Positions 15,537 through 23,334 of a DNA stretch of 64,000 nt are shown in pieces (within the stretch, counting starts at the first letter, position 1; the number at the start of each line of letters is the position of its first letter). Origin of the DNA: Kitasatospora gansuensis (lineage in GTDB: Bacteria > Actinomycetota > Actinomycetes > Streptomycetales > Streptomycetaceae). The position numbers and the translations under genes are program-made. The stretch is taken from positions 2,046,001 through 2,110,000 of the forward strand of contig NZ_JACHJR010000001.1 of NCBI RefSeq assembly GCF_014203705.1, given 5' to 3'. The notes under the pieces are model-generated. The model had not been told where the DNA came from. It made no database searches and saw only the letters and a program-made list of their open reading frames with translations.

Positions 15537-17552
15537 TCAGATGCTGACCACGCGGGTGGAGTTGGCGGGCAGGTCGAGCCGGTCACCGACCGGCTGGCCG
15601 GTGATCAGTTCGACGCCCGCCCCCGGCAGCGGGATCTGCACCCCGGCCGAGCCGTGGTTGATCGCGAACAGGTAGCGACCTCGCTCGCCCACCCGCTCCA
15701 CCAGCTCGACGTCGCGCGGGAGTTCACGCTCGGCCAGGCCCGCGTCGGCGCAGGCCCGGGCCAGCACGGTGTCCAGGTCGGCGCCGTGCAGCCGGCTGGA
15801 GACGTACCAGGCGGTGCCGTCCCCGAGCGTGTGCCGGGTGACCGCAGGGTGCCCGGCGGCGGGGCCGTCGGCGTACGTCCAGACCGGTTCGGCGCCGCGC
15901 GGGACGACGAACTCGGACCACACGTCGCCGGTCAACTCCGCGCCGCCGCCGGTCAGTCGGACGGTCTCGCCGGCCCGCAGCGGTGCGAACTCCTCGACCG
16001 TGAGGCCGAGTACGTCGCGCAGCGCGCCCGGGTGCGGGCCCGGCTGGACGGTGTCGTGCTCGTCCACGATGCCGGAGAAGTAGGAGACCGCCAGCGTGCC
16101 GCCCTGGGCCACGTACTCCTGCAGGTTGAGCGAGGCGGCCTCGGTCATCAGGTACAGCGCCGGGACCAGCACCAGCGGGTAGCCGCTGAGGTCGGCCTCG
16201 GGGTGCGCGAAGTCGACCGTCAGGTGCCGGTCGAAAGCGGCGGCGTACCAGGCGTCGGCCCGCTCGCGGGCGTCCAGGTCCTCGCTGGGCCGCCACTCCA
16301 GCTTCTGCGCCCACCAGGACTGCCAGTCCCAGAGGATCGCCGCGTCGGCCTTGACCCGGCTGCCCCGGACGGCGCTCAGCGAGCCCAGGTCGGCGCCGAG
16401 TGCGACCACCTCGCGCCAGATCCGGCTGTCGGTGCCGGCGTGCGGCAGCATCGCGGAGTGGAACTTCTCGGCGCCGAAGCGGGAGGCCCGCCACTGGAAG
16501 AACATCGCGCCGTCCGAGCCGCGGGCGACGTGCGCCAGGCTGTTCCTGGCCAGCTCGCCGGGCTGCTTGATCAGGTTGCGGGGCTGCCAGTTGACCGCGC
16601 CGGTGGAGTGCTCGAGCAGCAGCCAGGGCTTGCCCCCGGCCACCGAGCGGGTGAGGTCGGCCGACATCGCCAGGTTGATGTGGTTGCGGGGCGCTTCGGC
16701 GACCAGGTAGTGGTCGTTCGAGACGATGTCCACCTCGCGGCCCCAGGCCCAGTAGTCCAGTGACTCGCACTGGGACAGCGCGGTCATGAAGTTGGTGGTG
16801 ACCGGGACGCCGGGCGAGAGGCGGTGCAGCACGTCCCGCTCGCGCTTGAAGTTGGCAAGGATGGCGTCGTTGGTGAACCTGGCCCAGTCCAGCTGCTGCG
16901 CCGGGTTGCCCGCCGTGGGGGTGGTGCGGGGCGGCCTGATGTCGTCCCAGCGGTTGTACTGCTGACCCCAGAAGGTGGTGCCCCAGGCCGAGTTGAGCTC
17001 GGCCAGGGTCTGGTAGCGGTCGGCCAGCCAGCGCCGGAAGTGGGCGGCGGAGGTCTCGCAGTAGCAGGCGCTGACCGGGACGCCGTACTCGTTGTGCACG
17101 TGCCAGAGCGCGACCGCGGGGTGGCTGCCGTAGCGCAGGCCGAGCTGCTCGGTGATGCCCGCGGCGGCCTCCTGGTAGGCCGGTGAGCTGTGGCAGATCG
17201 CGCCGCGCCCGCCGAACTCGTACCGCAGGCCGTCCTTGCTGACCGGCAGTGCTTCGGGGTGCTCGCGGTAGAACCAGGCGGGCGGGACCACGGTGGGGGT
17301 GCCGAGGTCGACCCGGATGCCGTTCTCGTGCAGCAGGTCGAGCAGCCGGTCCAGCCAGCCGAACTCGTAGCTGCCGCGCTCGGTCTCCAGCAGGGCCCAG
17401 GAGAAGATCCCGACGCTGACCATGGTGACCCCGGCCTCGCGCATCAGCCTGACGTCCTGCTGCCAGACCTCCTCGGGCCACTGCTCCGGGTTGTAGTCCC
17501 CGCCGAAGGCGAGCGCGTCCAACCCGACGGGCCAGGTCAGCGGGTGTTCCAT
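15537..17552 (-). CDS. Beta-galactosidase, GH42
   Basis: 671 residues, normal length for GH42. Begins with FGGDYNPEQWPEEVWQQD, the family hallmark. Acid/base Glu155 in WHVHNEYG and nucleophile Glu314 in WLLLEHSTG are present, and the trimerisation and beta-sandwich domains follow. No signal peptide, so it acts in the cytoplasm on imported galacto-oligosaccharides released by the GH53 enzyme. Start: ATG with GGAG eight bases upstream; another ATG 4 codons earlier lacks a site. It is divergent from the importer genes, and the two identical operators lie in between. Confidence 0.93.
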   Translation of the reverse strand: MEHPLTWPVGLDALAFGGDYNPEQWPEEVWQQDVRLMREAGVTMVSVGIFSWALLETERGSYEFGWLDRLLDLLHENGIRVDLGTPTVVPPAWFYREHPEALPVSKDGLRYEFGGRGAICHSSPAYQEAAAGITEQLGLRYGSHPAVALWHVHNEYGVPVSACYCETSAAHFRRWLADRYQTLAELNSAWGTTFWGQQYNRWDDIRPPRTTPTAGNPAQQLDWARFTNDAILANFKRERDVLHRLSPGVPVTTNFMTALSQCESLDYWAWGREVDIVSNDHYLVAEAPRNHINLAMSADLTRSVAGGKPWLLLEHSTGAVNWQPRNLIKQPGELARNSLAHVARGSDGAMFFQWRASRFGAEKFHSAMLPHAGTDSRIWREVVALGADLGSLSAVRGSRVKADAAILWDWQSWWAQKLEWRPSEDLDARERADAWYAAAFDRHLTVDFAHPEADLSGYPLVLVPALYLMTEAASLNLQEYVAQGGTLAVSYFSGIVDEHDTVQPGPHPGALRDVLGLTVEEFAPLRAGETVRLTGGGAELTGDVWSEFVVPRGAEPVWTYADGPAAGHPAVTRHTLGDGTAWYVSSRLHGADLDTVLARACADAGLAERELPRDVELVERVGERGRYLFAINHGSAGVQIPLPGAGVELITGQPVGDRLDLPANSTRVVSI

Positions 17553-17573
17553 GTGAGGCTCCATCAGGAAGTT

Positions 17574-17589
17574 CTGTGAACGTGCACAG
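17574..17589. promoter_or_regulatory. LacI-type operator 1 of the galactan locus
   Basis: CTGTGAACGTGCACAG, an imperfect palindrome (2 mismatches) centred on ACGT, 22 bases upstream of the GH42 start. An exact copy lies 90 bases away in front of the importer. LacI-family regulators bind such sites; the gene at 20928 is the likely binder. Confidence 0.75.
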
Positions 17590-17663
17590 CATGTGCTCCG
17601 CTGTGTCTCGCCTAGATAACCGTACGACTCCAGGCATTGACAAGTGTCTGGCTGGTTTCCGTA

Positions 17664-17679
17664 CTGTGAACGTGCACAG
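17664..17679. promoter_or_regulatory. LacI-type operator 2 of the galactan locus
   Basis: Exact second copy of CTGTGAACGTGCACAG, 79 bases upstream of the importer substrate-binding gene. The 90-base centre spacing would allow looping between both divergent promoters. Confidence 0.75.
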
Positions 17680-17757
17680 CCGATGATCGCGGTCCCCCCA
17701 CCCGCTCCGGCTGCCTCCGCTTCTCCCCCAGCAGCAGTGATCCTCGGGAGGATCCCC

Positions 17758-19071
17758 ATGAACCGTCGCGTCCTCGCCCCGGCCGCCCTCGCCCTGACCG
17801 GCGTGCTCGCGCTCGCCGCCTGCTCCAGCTCGGCCGGCTCCGAGGAGCCGAAGGCCGCCACCGGCCCGGTGAACCTGACCTTCTGGTCCTGGACCCCGAA
17901 CATGGACAAGGTCGCGGCGCTCTGGAACCAGGGCCACCCCGACATCCAGGTGAGCGTGCAGAAGCAGGCCAGCGGCGACGACCTGGTCACCAAGACCATC
18001 ACCGCCGCCAAGGCCGGCAACGCCCCCGACCTGGTGCAGGCCGAGTTCCAGGCGCTGCCCACGCTGGTCTCCAACGACGTGCTGGCCGACATCTCCAAGC
18101 AGGCCGGATCGGCGAAGAGCCAGTTCGCCGCCGGGGTCTGGCAGCAGGTCTCGCTCGGCACCGACGCGGTGTACGCCATCCCGCAGGACACCGCCCCCCT
18201 CGCGCTCTACTACCGCACCGACCTGTTCCAGCAGTACGGCCTCAAGGTGCCCACCACCTGGACCGAGTTCGCCGACGCGGCCCGCCAGCTGAAGCAGAAG
18301 GACCCGGCCAAGGCGCTCACCACCTTCTCCGCCAACGACTCCGGCCTGTTCGCCGGCCTGGCCCAGCAGGCCGGGGCCAAGTGGTGGACCGCGGCCGGCG
18401 AGACCTGGAAGGTCGGCATCGACGACGCCGCCACCAAGAAGGTGGCCGACTTCTGGGGCGGCCTGGTCAAGGAGGGCGCCATCGACAACCAGCCGATGTA
18501 CACCCCGGCCTGGAGCAAGGCGCTGAACGACGGCAGCCAGATCGCCTGGGTCAGCGCGGTCTGGGCACCCGGCGTCTTCAGCAGCTCCGCCCCCGACACC
18601 AAGGGCAAGTGGGCGATGGCCCCGCTGCCGCAGTGGAACGCCGGCGAGGCCGTCACCGGCAGCTGGGGCGGCTCCACCACCGGCGTCACCACCGGCGCGA
18701 AGAAGGCCGGACACGCCGACGCCGCCGCCAAGTTCGCCACCTGGCTGAACACCGACCCGACCGCCGTCACCGCCCTGGTCAAGGAGGCGGGCATCTACCC
18801 GGCCGCCACCTCCGCGCAGACCGGCGGCGCGCTGGCCGCCGCCCCGGAGTTCTTCGCCAACCAGGCCGACTTCTACCCGAAGGCCGCCGAGATCGCCAAG
18901 GGCACCGCGGCCGCCGCCTGGGGCCCGAACGTCAACGTCGCCTACTCCACCTTCAAGGACGCCTTCGGCAAGGCCGCCCAGGACAAGGGCGACTTCGCCG
19001 CCGCGCTGACCGCGATGCAGCAGGCCACCGTCGCGGACCTGAAGAAGAACGGCTTCAAGACCGAAGGCTGA
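17758..19071 (+). CDS. ABC sugar transporter substrate-binding lipoprotein (galactan oligosaccharides)
   Basis: 437 residues. Lipobox LALAAC with Cys22; extracellular solute-binding family 1 sequence with NLTFWSWTPNMDKVAALW and AVYAIPQDTAPLALYYR. The GGGAGG site is 6 bases before ATG. It should capture galacto-oligosaccharides outside the membrane for the two permeases downstream. A strong hairpin follows it, probably giving excess of this protein over the permeases. Substrate is inferred from the GH53 and GH42 neighbours. Confidence 0.88.
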   Translation: MNRRVLAPAALALTGVLALAACSSSAGSEEPKAATGPVNLTFWSWTPNMDKVAALWNQGHPDIQVSVQKQASGDDLVTKTITAAKAGNAPDLVQAEFQALPTLVSNDVLADISKQAGSAKSQFAAGVWQQVSLGTDAVYAIPQDTAPLALYYRTDLFQQYGLKVPTTWTEFADAARQLKQKDPAKALTTFSANDSGLFAGLAQQAGAKWWTAAGETWKVGIDDAATKKVADFWGGLVKEGAIDNQPMYTPAWSKALNDGSQIAWVSAVWAPGVFSSSAPDTKGKWAMAPLPQWNAGEAVTGSWGGSTTGVTTGAKKAGHADAAAKFATWLNTDPTAVTALVKEAGIYPAATSAQTGGALAAAPEFFANQADFYPKAAEIAKGTAAAAWGPNVNVAYSTFKDAFGKAAQDKGDFAAALTAMQQATVADLKKNGFKTEG

Positions 19072-19087
19072 CCGGCAAGTTGACCAG

Positions 19088-19118
19088 GCCCGGGGCTGAC
19101 CGAGCGTCAGCCCCGGGC
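19088..19118 (+). terminator. Intercistronic hairpin between binding protein and permease genes
   Basis: Stem GCCCGGGGCTGAC / GTCAGCCCCGGGC with loop CGAGC. No U-tract and the next gene starts 24 bases later, so it probably acts as an attenuator or mRNA stabiliser rather than a full stop. Confidence 0.65.
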
Positions 19119-19142
19119 GTCCTCCCCACCCCAAGGACCGCC

Positions 19143-20057
19143 ATGGCGCCCCCGCAGCCCAGGCCGACCAGGCGACTCGCCCCGTACGCCTTCCTGGCCC
19201 CCGCCACCCTGCTGTTCTCGCTGTTCTTCGCCCTGCCGATCGGCTACGCGATCTACCTGAGCTTCCGCGCGGTGCGGGTCAAGGGCCTCGGCCTCGGCTC
19301 CGGCGCCCGCACCGAGGTGTGGGCCGGGCTCGGCAACTACACCTCCGCGCTGAGCGACCCCGAGCTGCTCGGCGGCGCCGGCCGGACCTTGGTCTACGGG
19401 GCGCTGCTGGTGCCCGCGATGCTCGGCGCCGCGCTGTTCTTCGCGCTGCTGCTCGACACCCCGGCGATCCGGTTCGGCGCGTTCTCGCGGCTGGCGATCT
19501 TCCTGCCGTACGCGGTGCCCGGCATCGTGGCCTCGCTGCTCTGGGGCTTCCTCTACCTGCCGACCGTCAGCCCCGGCTACTTCCTGCTCACCAAGGCCGG
19601 GATGGCCGGGCCCGACCTGCTCTCCGGCAACGGCCTGTACGTGGCGCTGGCCAACATCGCGGTCTGGGGCGGCACCGGCTTCAACATGATCGTCATCTAC
19701 ACCTCGCTCCGGTCCATCCCGGTCGAGCTGTACGAGGCGGCCCGGCTGGACGGCTGCTCGGAGCTGCAGATCGCCCTGAAGATCAAGATCCCGATGGTGC
19801 TGCCCTCGCTGGTGCTGACCTTCTTCTTCTCGATGATCGCCACCCTGCAGGTGTTCAGCGAGCCGATGACGCTCAAGCCGATGACCAACGCGCTCAGCTC
19901 CACCTGGAGCCCGCTGATGAAGGTCTACCGGGACGCCTTCGTCCAGGGCGACATCTACTCGGCGGCCGCCACCTCGGTGGTCATCGCGGTCGCCACCCTG
20001 ATCCTCTCCTTCGGCTTCCTCAAGCTGGTCAACAAGCGCACCGACGGGGGCAGCTGA
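19143..20057 (+). CDS. ABC sugar transporter permease 1 (MalF type)
   Basis: 304 residues, six predicted spans. Contains the EAA loop EAARLDGCSELQIALKIKIP that contacts the ATPase. Ribosome site AAGGA precedes ATG. Ends in TGATG, overlapping the second permease by one base, which indicates translational coupling. No ATPase gene occurs in this operon; in streptomycetes such importers use the shared ATPase MsiK. Confidence 0.9.
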   Translation: MAPPQPRPTRRLAPYAFLAPATLLFSLFFALPIGYAIYLSFRAVRVKGLGLGSGARTEVWAGLGNYTSALSDPELLGGAGRTLVYGALLVPAMLGAALFFALLLDTPAIRFGAFSRLAIFLPYAVPGIVASLLWGFLYLPTVSPGYFLLTKAGMAGPDLLSGNGLYVALANIAVWGGTGFNMIVIYTSLRSIPVELYEAARLDGCSELQIALKIKIPMVLPSLVLTFFFSMIATLQVFSEPMTLKPMTNALSSTWSPLMKVYRDAFVQGDIYSAAATSVVIAVATLILSFGFLKLVNKRTDGGS

Positions 20058-20893
20058 TGCGTACCAAGTCGACCCGGTGGATCCCCACCCTGATCCTGCT
20101 GCTCGGCGCGGTCTACTGCCTGGTGCCGATCATCTGGGTGGTGATGGCCTCCACCAAGAGCGGCCAGGAGCTGTTCACCACCTTCACCTTCGCCCCGGGC
20201 TCCGGCTTCCTGGACAACCTGGCCGAGCTGTCCTCCTACCGGGACGGCGTCTACTGGCGCTGGATGCTCAACTCCGCGCTGTACGCGGGCTTCGGCGCCC
20301 TGCTCTCGGCCGCGCTCTCCGGCGTGACCGGCTACGCGCTGGCCAAGTACCGCTTCCGGGGCCGGAACGCGCTGTTCAGCATCCTGCTCGCCGGGGTGCT
20401 GATGCCGCCGATCACGCTGGCCATCCCGCAGTACCTGCTGATGGCCGAGGCCGGTCTGGCCGACAGCTACTGGTCGGTGCTGCTGCCCAGCATCCTCAGC
20501 CCGTACGGCATCTACCTGGCCCGGATCTACGCCGCGGCGGCGATCCCGGACGAGGTGGTGGAGGCCGCCCGGGTGGACGGCGCACGGGAGTTCCGGCTGT
20601 TCCGCAGTGTGGCGCTGCCGATGATGGTGCCCGGTCTGGTGACCGTCTTCCTGTTCCAGTTCGTGGCGATCTGGAACAACTTCCTGCTGCCGTACATCAT
20701 GCTCGGCGACGACTCGAAGTTCCCGGTCACCGTGGGTCTGTACTCGCTGCTCCAGCAGGGCGCCAACGCCCCCGCGCTGTACACCCTGGTGATCACCGGT
20801 GCGCTGCTCTCGATCGTCCCGCTGATCGCGCTCTTCCTGGGACTCCAGCGTTACTGGCGCATCGACCTGCTCTCCGGCGCCGTAAAGTCCTGA
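20057..20893 (+). CDS. ABC sugar transporter permease 2 (MalG type)
   Basis: 278 residues, six spans. EAA loop: VEAARVDGAREFRLFRSVALP. Typical CUT1-family pattern with MASTKSGQELF after the first span and IWNNFLLPYI near the end. Overlaps the preceding stop by one base (TGATG). It forms the channel with permease 1 for galacto-oligosaccharide import. Confidence 0.9.
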   Translation: MRTKSTRWIPTLILLLGAVYCLVPIIWVVMASTKSGQELFTTFTFAPGSGFLDNLAELSSYRDGVYWRWMLNSALYAGFGALLSAALSGVTGYALAKYRFRGRNALFSILLAGVLMPPITLAIPQYLLMAEAGLADSYWSVLLPSILSPYGIYLARIYAAAAIPDEVVEAARVDGAREFRLFRSVALPMMVPGLVTVFLFQFVAIWNNFLLPYIMLGDDSKFPVTVGLYSLLQQGANAPALYTLVITGALLSIVPLIALFLGLQRYWRIDLLSGAVKS

Positions 20894-20927
20894 CTGTCCG
20901 CCAGCTCCATCTGTTGAGGAACCACCC

Positions 20928-21971
20928 ATGACGGAACCCGCGCCCCGCGGCAGGACCGGCAAGACCCGGCGTCCGCCGACCATCCACGACGTCGCCGCCG
21001 AGGCGGGCGTCTCGCGCGGCACCGTCTCCCGCGTCCTCCAGGGCGGACACAACGTCAGCCCCGCTGCCCTGGAGGCCGTGAACGCGGCGATAAGGAAGCT
21101 CGGCTACGTGGTCAACCGGGCCGCCCGGAGCCTGGTGACCCAGCGCTCGGGGTCGGTCGCCTTCCTGCTCACCGAGCCGCAGGAGCGCTTCTTCGAGGAC
21201 CCCAACTTCGTCACCCTGCTGCGGGGTTGCACGGCCGCGCTGGCCGACCACGACATCCCGCTGATCCTGATGACGGCGGGCAACGAGGCCGAACGCCGCC
21301 GGGTCACCCGCTACCTGGCGGCCGGTCACGCCGACGGCGTCCTGCTGGTCTCCTCGCACGCGGGCAACCCGATCCTGGCCGAGCTCCGGCAGGCCGAACT
21401 CCCGGTGGTCTCCTGCGGAAAGCCGCTCGGCCACCGCGGCCGGCTCGCGTACGTCGCGGCCGACGACCGGGAGGGCGCCAAGGAGATGGTCCGGCACCTG
21501 CTGGACACCGGCCGCCGCCGGGTGGCCACCGTGACCGGCCCGCAGGACACTCCGGGTGGCGTCGAGCGGTTGGCGGGCTACCGCGAGGTGCTGGCCGAGT
21601 ACGGCATCCCGTACGACGACCGCCTGGTTGCCGAGGGCGACTACAGCCGCACCAGCGGCGAGACCGCCACCGACCACCTGCTGGCGCAATCCCCCGACCT
21701 GGACGCCCTGTTCGTCGCCTCCGACCTGATGGCCGAGGGCGCCCTCACCGCCCTCACCCGGGCCGGCCGCACCGTCCCCGGTGACGTGGCCGTCGGCGGC
21801 TTCGACGACTCCCCCGCCGCGCTCGCCGCCCGTCCCCCGCTCACGACGATAAGGCAGCCCTGGGACCGGATCAGCGAGGAGATGGTCCGCCTGCTGCTGG
21901 CCCAGATCGCCGGCGACGACCCGTCCACGGTGATCCTCCCGACCGAGCTGGTGGTCCGCGACTCCACCTGA
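20928..21971 (+). CDS. LacI-family regulator of the galactan locus
   Basis: 347 residues. The N-terminal helix-turn-helix is PTIHDVAAEAGVSRGTVSRV with hinge helix VVNRAARSL, followed by a periplasmic-binding-protein-like sensor ending GFDDSPAALAARPPLTTIRQP. It is the last gene of the importer operon (34-base gap). By position it should repress GH42 and the importer by binding the two CTGTG palindromes, released by a galactan-derived sugar. Confidence 0.9.
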   Translation: MTEPAPRGRTGKTRRPPTIHDVAAEAGVSRGTVSRVLQGGHNVSPAALEAVNAAIRKLGYVVNRAARSLVTQRSGSVAFLLTEPQERFFEDPNFVTLLRGCTAALADHDIPLILMTAGNEAERRRVTRYLAAGHADGVLLVSSHAGNPILAELRQAELPVVSCGKPLGHRGRLAYVAADDREGAKEMVRHLLDTGRRRVATVTGPQDTPGGVERLAGYREVLAEYGIPYDDRLVAEGDYSRTSGETATDHLLAQSPDLDALFVASDLMAEGALTALTRAGRTVPGDVAVGGFDDSPAALAARPPLTTIRQPWDRISEEMVRLLLAQIAGDDPSTVILPTELVVRDST

Positions 21972-22201
21972 TCCGGCCAAACCTCGGATTCAGGGGCGAT
22001 TTTCGGACAGCACGCCGTGTTGCGTGGCAGTAACACCTGTGTGCGGCAGGGGGTTCACCAGGGAGGATCTGCGGCCCGAGGGCCGCTGGGCCGAATATTT
22101 TACGGCCGGTTCAGGTATGACGCGTGCACGTCGATGCTGCGTAGCCTCTCTGCTCGGCGGCCCCTCACCGCCCCACCCCCACGGTTTCACCAGGAGAGCA
22201 G

Positions 22202-23200
22202 ATGCGTCGTCCTGTCCTTTCCCTCGCCCATGCCTCCAGCCGGCTGCTCAGTGTCGCCGCCCTCGCCGGGGTGCTGACCGCAGGTCAGTTCGCCGTGCCG
22301 TCCGCGATCGGTGCGCTCGGTGCGCCGGGTGCCGCCGCGTGTACCGCCGACCAGGCCGAGGAGAACGCCGCGGCCCGGCAGATCAAGGGCGGCCACACCG
22401 CCGAGCCGAACGCGCTGACCGACGCCCAGGCCAAGGCGATGGACGCCGACCTGAGCGCGAAGGTCACCCAGCTGCGCAAGTCGGCCCAGGGCCAGCAGCT
22501 GCTGGCGGGCGGCTCGCTGGCGGCCACCACCATCCCGGTCTACTTCCACGTGGTGCACAGCGGCACCACCGGCAAGCTCACCTCGACCGACATCAGCAAG
22601 CAGATAGCGGTGCTGAACGCGGCGTACGGCGGACAGGGCACCGGCAACACCGCGACGCCGTTCTCGTTCTCACTGGCCGCCACCGACTACACCGACAACT
22701 CGACCTGGTACAACGGCATCACGCCGGGCTCCACCGCCGAGAAGAGCATGAAGACCACCCTGCGCAAGGGCGGCGCCAACGCGCTGAACATCTACACCGC
22801 CAAGCTCGGCCAGGACCTGCTGGGCTGGGCCACCTTCCCGAGCTCGTACAACTCGAACCCGTCGGACGACGGCGTGGTCATGCTGGACGCCTCGCTGCCC
22901 GGCGGCTCGGCGACCAACTACAACGAGGGCGACACCGCCACCCACGAGGTCGGCCACTGGATGGGGCTCTACCACACCTTCCAGGGCGGCTGTAACGGCA
23001 ACGGCGACTACGTCAGCGACACCCCCGCCGAGAAGAGCGCGGCCTTCGAGTGCCCGACCGGCCGGGACACCTGCACCAGCAAGCCGGGCCTCGACCCGAT
23101 CAAGAACTTCATGGACTACACCTACGACTCCTGCATGACCCAGTTCACCCCGGGCCAGGTCACCCGGATGACCAACTCCTGGGCCTCGTACCGCGCCTGA
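22202..23200 (+). CDS. Secreted zinc metalloprotease, M43/pappalysin-like metzincin
   Basis: 332 residues. Signal peptide to about residue 47, then a propeptide-like region. Zinc site [11 protein letters not shown] (His248, Glu249, His252, His258) is the metzincin motif HExxHxxGxxH; the Met-turn is in [11 protein letters not shown]. Four to six cysteines around it (GGC, FEC, DTC, DSC) suggest disulfides as in M43 proteases. Ribosome site GGAG precedes ATG. The upstream 230 bases hold no other gene. Confidence 0.88.
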   Translation: MRRPVLSLAHASSRLLSVAALAGVLTAGQFAVPSAIGALGAPGAAACTADQAEENAAARQIKGGHTAEPNALTDAQAKAMDADLSAKVTQLRKSAQGQQLLAGGSLAATTIPVYFHVVHSGTTGKLTSTDISKQIAVLNAAYGGQGTGNTATPFSFSLAATDYTDNSTWYNGITPGSTAEKSMKTTLRKGGANALNIYTAKLGQDLLGWATFPSSYNSNPSDDGVVMLDASLPGGSATNYNEGDTATHEVGHWMGLYHTFQGGCNGNGDYVSDTPAEKSAAFECPTGRDTCTSKPGLDPIKNFMDYTYDSCMTQFTPGQVTRMTNSWASYRA

Positions 23201-23208
23201 CCCCGCGG

Positions 23209-23254
23209 ACGGCCGACGGGCGCTCCTCCTGCCGGAGGGGCGCCCGTCGGCCGT
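23209..23254 (+). terminator. Metalloprotease terminator
   Basis: Long stem ACGGCCGACGGGCGC / GCGCCCGTCGGCCGT followed by TGTTCGTGT, nine bases after the protease stop. Confidence 0.8.
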
Positions 23255-23296
23255 TGTTCGTGTCGCGGCCTTCTGGAGGCCACTTCGGGTGGTCAG

Positions 23297-23312
23297 AGTT
23301 GTATGTACAACT
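23297..23312. promoter_or_regulatory. Operator A of the proposed phosphonate regulon
   Basis: AGTTGTATGTACAACT: perfect 7-base inverted repeat around TG, 22 bases before the ATG of the fused oxygenase gene, just ahead of its GGAGG site. It shares AGTTG-N6-CAACT with sites at 26012, 31233 and 46548. GntR/HutC-type regulators bind palindromes of this kind. Confidence 0.7.
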
Positions 23313-23334
23313 TCTGCTCCTGGAGGACCCAGCG

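Noticed and set aside
15724..19134. Very long antisense open frame across the galactan genes
   Set aside because: It is the shadow of high-GC coding on the other strand; it has no family motifs and covers well-identified genes.
18192..23334. Possible link of the M43 protease to the galactan locus
   Set aside because: No shared operator, an intervening regulator end, and its own terminator; only proximity supports it.
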